DNA of 64,000 nt from Durusdinium trenchii (lineage: Eukaryota > Sar > Dinophyceae > Suessiales > Symbiodiniaceae). The notes below the pieces were generated by a model. The model had not been told where the DNA came from. It was given only the letters and a program-made list of their open reading frames with translations, and searched no databases. Below, one piece after another: positions 58,501 to 64,000 of the stretch (positions are counted from its first letter, which is position 1; each line of letters opens with the position of its first letter). Made by a program: the position numbers and the translations under genes. The stretch lies in the NCBI GenBank assembly GCA_963970005.1, contig CAXAMN010025717.1, forward strand, positions 30,782 to 94,781. Direction: 5' to 3'.

Positions 58501-61500
58501 CGTCTCAAGTTCCTCGTAGTCCCAGCTGCACTCTTTCCAACTGTCAGGAAGGTGGTTAACAATCTTGTCACGGACATTCGAGCCCGGACAATCATCCTCC
58601 AGCTGCATCCGGGCCCTCAGTCATGAAACTGCAGCGCTTTGCGTGCTGTGATAATGGAGACTGTCGTGACATCACAATGAACCTGTAACCTGACCTCACC
58701 TTTTGAACAGTTCGCTAGCCAGCCCCATTCATTGCAATTTTCATGCCAAGGCACGCACAGCGAGATTCTAAACTCTGCGGCATCTTGTTTTTGAACTCGT
58801 TCATGGCATTCTGGATCTTCTCCGGATAGTCCTTTGTGATGTTTGCGAATGTGTTGCGGCCGCGCCGGATGATCACAGCGTGGTTCAAACTCGCAACCTC
58901 ATTGTTGGTCTTCTGAACGACATTCATCGGTCGCAGGACACAGAGTTGCTTGAACGACTGCAGGACAGGAGGATCTGAGGAGCCAATGCACTTGGCAAAG
59001 TTCGTGCGACCCAGCCTCAGGACGCGAAAACAAAATAGGTCAGAGTCAGAGTCAGAGTCAAAAAACTATCAAATTGTCATTGTCGTTGAGTTGTCAATAT
59101 CATTCAATTATCAGTGACATCAGTGACAGCGTCCAGTCCAGTCCAGATCATAAAGCCATAAACTGTTTGTTTTCAAGGTGTGGGGTCAGGTCTGTTCCAG
59201 TTGGGTAAAGCCTGTAATTTCAGCATGTATAAGAACATGATGAAGCAAAACAATTCACCTGATTAAGTCTGTTTGTGTGACTGTGACTACCTTTGTGTTG
59301 TATTTTCGACGGACCTGAGTTTTGTCAAAATGTCAACTGCTGGCAATGCGACCTAGTCACAGGCCACCAGAAGCACCTTTGCCAGCTCCAACATTCTCCA
59401 ATTCCTTTCGTTTCGCTTCAAAGACTTCTCTCGCTCTCTTCACAGCCTTGGACATGCCCTCAATGTCTTTCACGGTTTTCCGCATTGAGGAAGCCACCAA
59501 CTTGCTCGCTGCTGCCTTTTCTGTTAGTTCCTGTGCCGTGCCAGCAGTATAGCGTCACTGGTCTAGGAGTCTAGGATCTATGGCTGGTCTTCAAGGATTT
59601 GATTTGATTCAAATTATGAAAAAACATGGTTCAGTAGTTCAGTTAAGTTCAGTTCAGTTACAGTAGTTTAAAGTTTAAAGTAGTTTATCTTCGGTCTCCA
59701 GCACAATCAATCACTCTGCAAATTTTGTTCTCTAAAACAAGTCCGCAGTCACAGTCACACTAACAAATTTCAGGGCTACTGCAACTGCCGCCCGCCGGCA
59801 GGCCAGTTCATACTGATTTCTATCTTCAAACAAATCGAATCACCAGCTGGCCGCCCGCTGGCCGCCGGCCTTCAACTTCTTGTCTATACCTTCTTTGGAC
59901 TCCAAATCATCGAAATGATCTTTCCGCCTGAGAGACAGAGTTAGTTCGATAATATTGGAACTATTTAAATATGATGGTAACTGTTCACCTGACCTGACCG
60001 CACCCTCTCTGACAATGACAAACAGCGAACAACATTTCACACCACGGACCATTGACCACAAAGCCCAGTTAAGCCAACAGTCTGTGGCGTTTGTGGCATC
60101 TTTACAATTGGAAATTGGAAAATTTGAAACGTAGTGGACGGTGGACGGTGGACGTGGACGTGGACTTGGACTCCGACCGACATGGAATTCATTTACTCCG
60201 AAAACTATCAAAATTGGATGCCCCCCCCCCCGCCAGCCAGCCCAGCGAGTAAAGCATCAAAAGTATACACAGCTGAGGAACTGCAGTTCCAACAGAAGGC
60301 AAGCGCCCTTCGCATTTTCTGACAGGTAGCCATCATCCTTCATGAGAGCGGCAAGATCTGCCTCAATCTCAGTCTTCCTGCTGTCAGTGACCAAGTGATC
60401 CTGAGCAGCAGTACAGTAGCTAGCAATGACGAGTTAAAACTGAAGTCAAAGTCGAGCGAAGGGTGCTGCTGCACTGCTGCTAAGTCCAGTCAGTTTGTCA
60501 ACATGTACAGGGACCGGGGACCCCTGAAGACCTGAAGAGCTACTTACATGTCACTGTCACCGGGCACTGTCACCGTGCTAACTTCCTCCATCAGTATTAG
60601 TATTATATAGTAGTTTCCTGTGTAACTCAGCCACTGAGTGAGCCAGCCAAGAATCCATATTGGTCTCCAAAATCTGGACTGCGGACATGCGCCGATGGAA
60701 AGAGTACATCACCTTGATGCAGCCAGCGTTGTCATCCAGGCCAAGAATAGTGGCATCTGGAATGATTCGGTTCTCTGCCACACCATCACGTGACAGCTTC
60801 GTAAACACATCGTGCAACTCCTGCCAGTAGCAACTAGCAACCAGCGGCGGCTTGTGAGTTGTTAGTCAGGACACTGACTAGGCGACTCTTCGGACTAATG
60901 TTATCAAATCACACCCCCAACTCAACTCAACTGGCCCTTACAAATAGAGAAAACTCCAAGAGTCCTTGTGATCTTCGATAAACTTGTTGCCCTTGGTGAT
61001 TGCATCTGTCAACGTCGCATGCACAAACTTGACCTGGTTCACCAAAGCGCAAAGTGCCTTGGTTTTCACCACTGCAATATCTTGTGGTTTTTTGTCCTGA
61101 GCCAGGAGATGAGGGATGTGATAACAACTCCCGGCTCCCAGGCTCCCAGCCCAGCCTTGTTGAAATTTGATTAAAATTGGTTTGAAATTTGACTGAATCA
61201 TGTAATCATGACATGTTGAATCAGATCGGTCACCATGGCATGTCACCAAGCCCAATATGAGCTCGGCCCCAGCCCAGCCCCTACCCAGCCTTGGGTTTGG
61301 TGTTCTTATTCTTGTTCCTCCTGTTCCTGGCAGCAGCTGACTCCCCCGCACCGCTTCCAGAAACGAAATGAGAGCGATCATCATCAAAGCCAGCAAGAAA
61401 GGACTTGAAGAAGTCATCGGTGTCACCTGTGCACGGCTCGCAGGCAGTCAATGGTTTGATGTCATTGCTGCACGTCACGCCACGTCAAGTAAAATTCTAA

Positions 61501-62352
61501 AACGGCTGTGTGGCCCTGGCATCATAAAGTCCCAAATGATAGCTGTGATAGTGACAGTGATAGTTAGTGATAGTCTTGAAAATAGAAAAACTATTGAACC
61601 GGCTGCCGGCTCTGCGGCTCTACCCTACCCTAGCCCTGCGGTATACCAATCAATCTTCAACTTGTCTAGTGGATGTGGACCATGGCAGCAGCACCGTGAC
61701 AATTTTCCAAAAGTGGTATGAGTTATGAGTACAGTGGTAGCAATCCATAAGGTGGGTTTCTGGTACGCTTCACGCTTCAGTTCTATAAGTCCTACATCCT
61801 GGTTGGGTCATTGGGTCCTACTCAACATCAACAGGATGTGTTTAGACATTTTCATCGTCTACCCAAGACATGCTGCTGCAGGAACCATACTGCAAATAGT
61901 CCTAATCCTCCAACCTTTGTTACCTCCTGCTCCTTGCTTTGGCCTTCAACGGCAGGACAGCTGTTAAGGATTCAGGATCGACTCAAAACAGGACATGCTG
62001 CAGGAGGCAAGCTGCCAATCCTCATGGTTTCCTGAGTTTCCTGCTAATCCTCCTACTTCATTCGCTTCATTGTGCTCCCGGCGTTCAATCGGACGCGTGT
62101 TATGCGTGTGGCCGCTAACCTTCCTCATCATCCTCATCCTCATCCGGATTGCGAAAGCGTGTCAAAGACAAGTGAATTCGATCGGCGGATGATTTCCAGA
62201 TCATGTAGGCCCAAAGTCCCAAAACGCTCTCCGCCGAGCGCAGTCAGTCATCATTGTTGTCCAGTCCAGTACCAGAAGCAGTAGCAGCAGCAGGAGCAGC
62301 AGTAGCGGTAGGTAGGTAGGTAGGTAGAGGGAGGTAGGTAGGTAGGTAGGTA

Positions 62353-62385
<33 letters not shown>

Positions 62386-62393
62386 CAGCACAG

Positions 62394-62426
<33 letters not shown>

Positions 62427-62434
62427 CAGCACAG

Positions 62435-62477
<43 letters not shown>

Positions 62478-63663
62478 CGTAGTAGTAGTAGTAGTAGTAG
62501 CAGTGGTGGTGGTGGTGATGGTGGTCCGGGCCCGTGGTGCAAGTGGGTTCAAGTGGGGTTCTACCGGTCTACCACGGCCTCTCCGTCCGTCCTCCCTTGT
62601 TTTAATCCTTGTAGATTTCACAGAAACCCTCATTAGCCTATGATCCTGATGCCACAAACTGTCCCTGCCCGGTCCCGAGTCCTGGTCCCCCGTTTCGATT
62701 TCGATCGTTCTGGAAACCGGCGTCAGCGCCAGCGCCGCGCTTCTCAAAGAATACCAACTATATCACAACCAATCACAACAACTGTTATGGACTTCCTTTC
62801 ATACTGAACTGGCCTGTGAAAGAGACAAAATTTGCCATCCTTGCTTGCGCAGCCATGGCAGCTCCCTCTGATCCATTTGCTGTCGAGTGAACGCGTGCTA
62901 CAATTCGGACATCCTCCTCCTCCTTCTTCTTATACCGCTTTGCACCAACGGTCACCCACACATGATCTCGAGATTCCCATGCCCCAGTCTTGCGGCAGAA
63001 GATGTCCCGCTTCTCAAAGTCACCAGACTGCATGTCCCTCACCCAGCTAGCTCTGCATTCCGCCACGCTCATTCGATCTTGCTCGCAAATTTCCTCAGTG
63101 TGGTACTTGAGGTAGCGAGACCACTGCATGGCTTCCTGATCCTCCCGGATGCCTCGCACCTTGCGAGCCATTTGGGACTCCATGTACTGGGTAAGATTGA
63201 ACTTGCTGTATTTCTGCCCAGGCCCAGGCTCAGCAGCTGCAAGGACTTTTCCATATTCCTCAGGATCATTTTCCTTCAAATCGTTCAGCCACTGGATCAT
63301 AGATGCATCGTCACTCTTGGCAACAAGCCCACGATGTTTGGGTGAACATTTTCCACAAAGGTGTTTCACCTGACAGTGACATGAACAATATGAATCTGAA
63401 CCGTCTGAACCTTTGGCTGAGCAACCAGCAACAACGCCTACATCGTACGGCGTACGGTGCACTTAAACCAATCACCAACCAACTTGTCAACAAGTTCAGA
63501 TTCCAACCTTGTTCACAGACTTTTCCTTCTTCCCATCATCTGTCACTGCGGCGCTTTCGTTTGTCAAGGGCAGTTTGCAGCCATGGCATTTGCCGTCGTA
63601 TGCTGCGCAAAGCCCTTTCCTGGACAAACCGGCTGGAACTGGAACGACAGCTCCCTCTGCCAT
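55528..63663 (-). CDS. Large 15-exon gene, novel protein with acidic repeat and basic tail
   Basis: Exons in transcript order: 63663-63508, 63369-62814, 61426-61290, 61096-60965, 60820-60635, 60400-60324, 59927-59870, 59530-59361, 59015-58755, 58615-58474, 58015-57732, 57647-57578, 57401-57258, 56933-55899 and 55659-55528. Every acceptor is AG|G; donors are eight GT, four GC and two GA; all 14 junctions keep phase. The product is about 1180 residues, not counting the gap. ATG 63663 has a good context. The N-terminus is Cys-rich (GKCHGCKLPL, HLCGKCSPKH), possibly zinc-binding. Next come charged regions (SRYLKYHTEEICEQDRM, DDFFKSFLAGFDDD, KAVKRAREVFEAKRKELE), then a folded-looking stretch (GGLLVVACDIAEMSGYVG). 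Exon 14 encodes 15-residue acidic repeats and exon 15 a Lys/Arg/Ser tail resembling a nuclear localisation signal. I recognise no family. Exon 13 could instead end at TGA 57231, which would make 56933-55528 a separate gene. Confidence 0.72.
56510..56860 (-). repeat. 45-bp coding repeat array with a 10-N gap
   Basis: On the minus strand, about seven units encode variants of ADAPAAVEPEPGQGL, some shortened to ADAPAGP. A 10-N gap at 56658-56667 interrupts it, so the copy number in the protein is not known. Flanking units stay in the same frame. Confidence 0.9.
62275..62520 (-). repeat. GTAG and GTA microsatellites
   Basis: GTAG units (about 62310-62350), then long GTA/TAG runs with two AGCAGCACAGGAG interruptions, then GGT units. 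It sits in the second intron of the large minus-strand gene. The polyLeu/Thr/Tyr frames here are repeat artefacts. Confidence 0.95.
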
Positions 63664-64000
63664 CGCGTTTGCGCCAGTGCCCCACACTAAAGCACGGAAG
63701 AACAGCGTTCAACAGAGCGCACCCAACTCAGCGCTGGCTAGGCTAGGGCGGCTAAAACAGGTTTAAATAATTTGAGCAGTAAAAACGAACGAGTTCCATT
63801 CAGTAGTTCAGTAGTCCCAGGGATTCTAGTGGGTCCGGTCCAGTCCAGGTCCAGGATGAGTACGACGTGGTAACTGGTATGTATATTTATGTATTGTATA
63901 CATTGTACAGTGCTGTGTTCTTCTCAGCTGAATTGATTGCTTTAGAGAAGCCACCAATGGTGTGAAGGTAGTTGCACAAAGCGGCACGGCGCGGCGCAAA
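63664..64000. other. Upstream region of the large minus-strand gene
   Basis: GCTTTAG at about 63690 on the minus strand could be a leader trans-splice acceptor. No TATA-like or other promoter motif is convincing, and no further gene was found. Confidence 0.35.

Noticed and set aside
62201..62747. Open frames of 113 and 167 codons rich in Leu, Thr and Tyr
   Set aside because: Produced by GTA/GTAG microsatellites inside an intron of the large minus-strand gene.
1..64000. CRISPR array, prophage, insertion sequence or bacterial operon
   Set aside because: No regularly spaced direct repeats with unique spacers, transposase, integrase or co-directional compact genes were seen.

Overview
The window looks like nuclear DNA from a dinoflagellate, most likely a Symbiodiniaceae or suessialean relative. 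Three things point there. Reading frames that look like real protein are cut into many short GC-rich exons. The introns start with GT, GC or GA and end in AG that is nearly always followed by G. One intact gene and one decayed copy carry the 41-residue RCC1-like repeat (VSAG..HTV.LRSDG.AVACG) that is abundant in these algae. There is no operon layout, rRNA, convincing tRNA, CRISPR array or bacterial gene. Exons were found by hand from protein-like frames, splice-site grammar and matching codon phase, so boundaries are predictions. The AG|G preference was partly used to choose sites.

Layout. A plus-strand gene of unknown function starts at ATG 291 and ends near 4748. Two more plus-strand unknowns follow (5990-10150 and 10357-13634). 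A looser set of plus exons lies at 14474-18532. Single exons on the minus strand lie at 18726-18887 and 22808-23250. From 23.6 to 25.7 kb is a repeat block: a 400-N gap inside a 26-bp inverted repeat, a GGTCGGTAGA array, a 76-bp tandem repeat and a ~300-bp tandem repeat. An intact, apparently intronless RCC1-repeat protein with a ubiquitin-like tail lies at 26355-27548. Between 28 and 41 kb are scattered candidate exons, including a minus-strand gene rich in basic residues (36175-39580).

The best-supported content is on the right. A 10-kb plus-strand gene (44574-54613) encodes a TauD/TfdA-type Fe(II)/2-oxoglutarate dioxygenase in at least 12 small exons, mostly with GC donors. Its 3.2-kb intron contains a frame-broken second copy of the RCC1-like gene. 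Facing it, a 15-exon minus-strand gene (63663 to 55528) encodes a protein of about 1180 residues with no family I recognise. It has a cysteine-rich N-terminus, a repetitive acidic Ala/Pro/Glu region and a basic tail.

A foldback repeat built from TAGTAGC / GTAACAAG / GCATCGCTACTAGT words recurs at least nine times between genes and in introns. I see no functional link among the genes; this is eukaryotic chromosomal sequence rather than a gene cluster.
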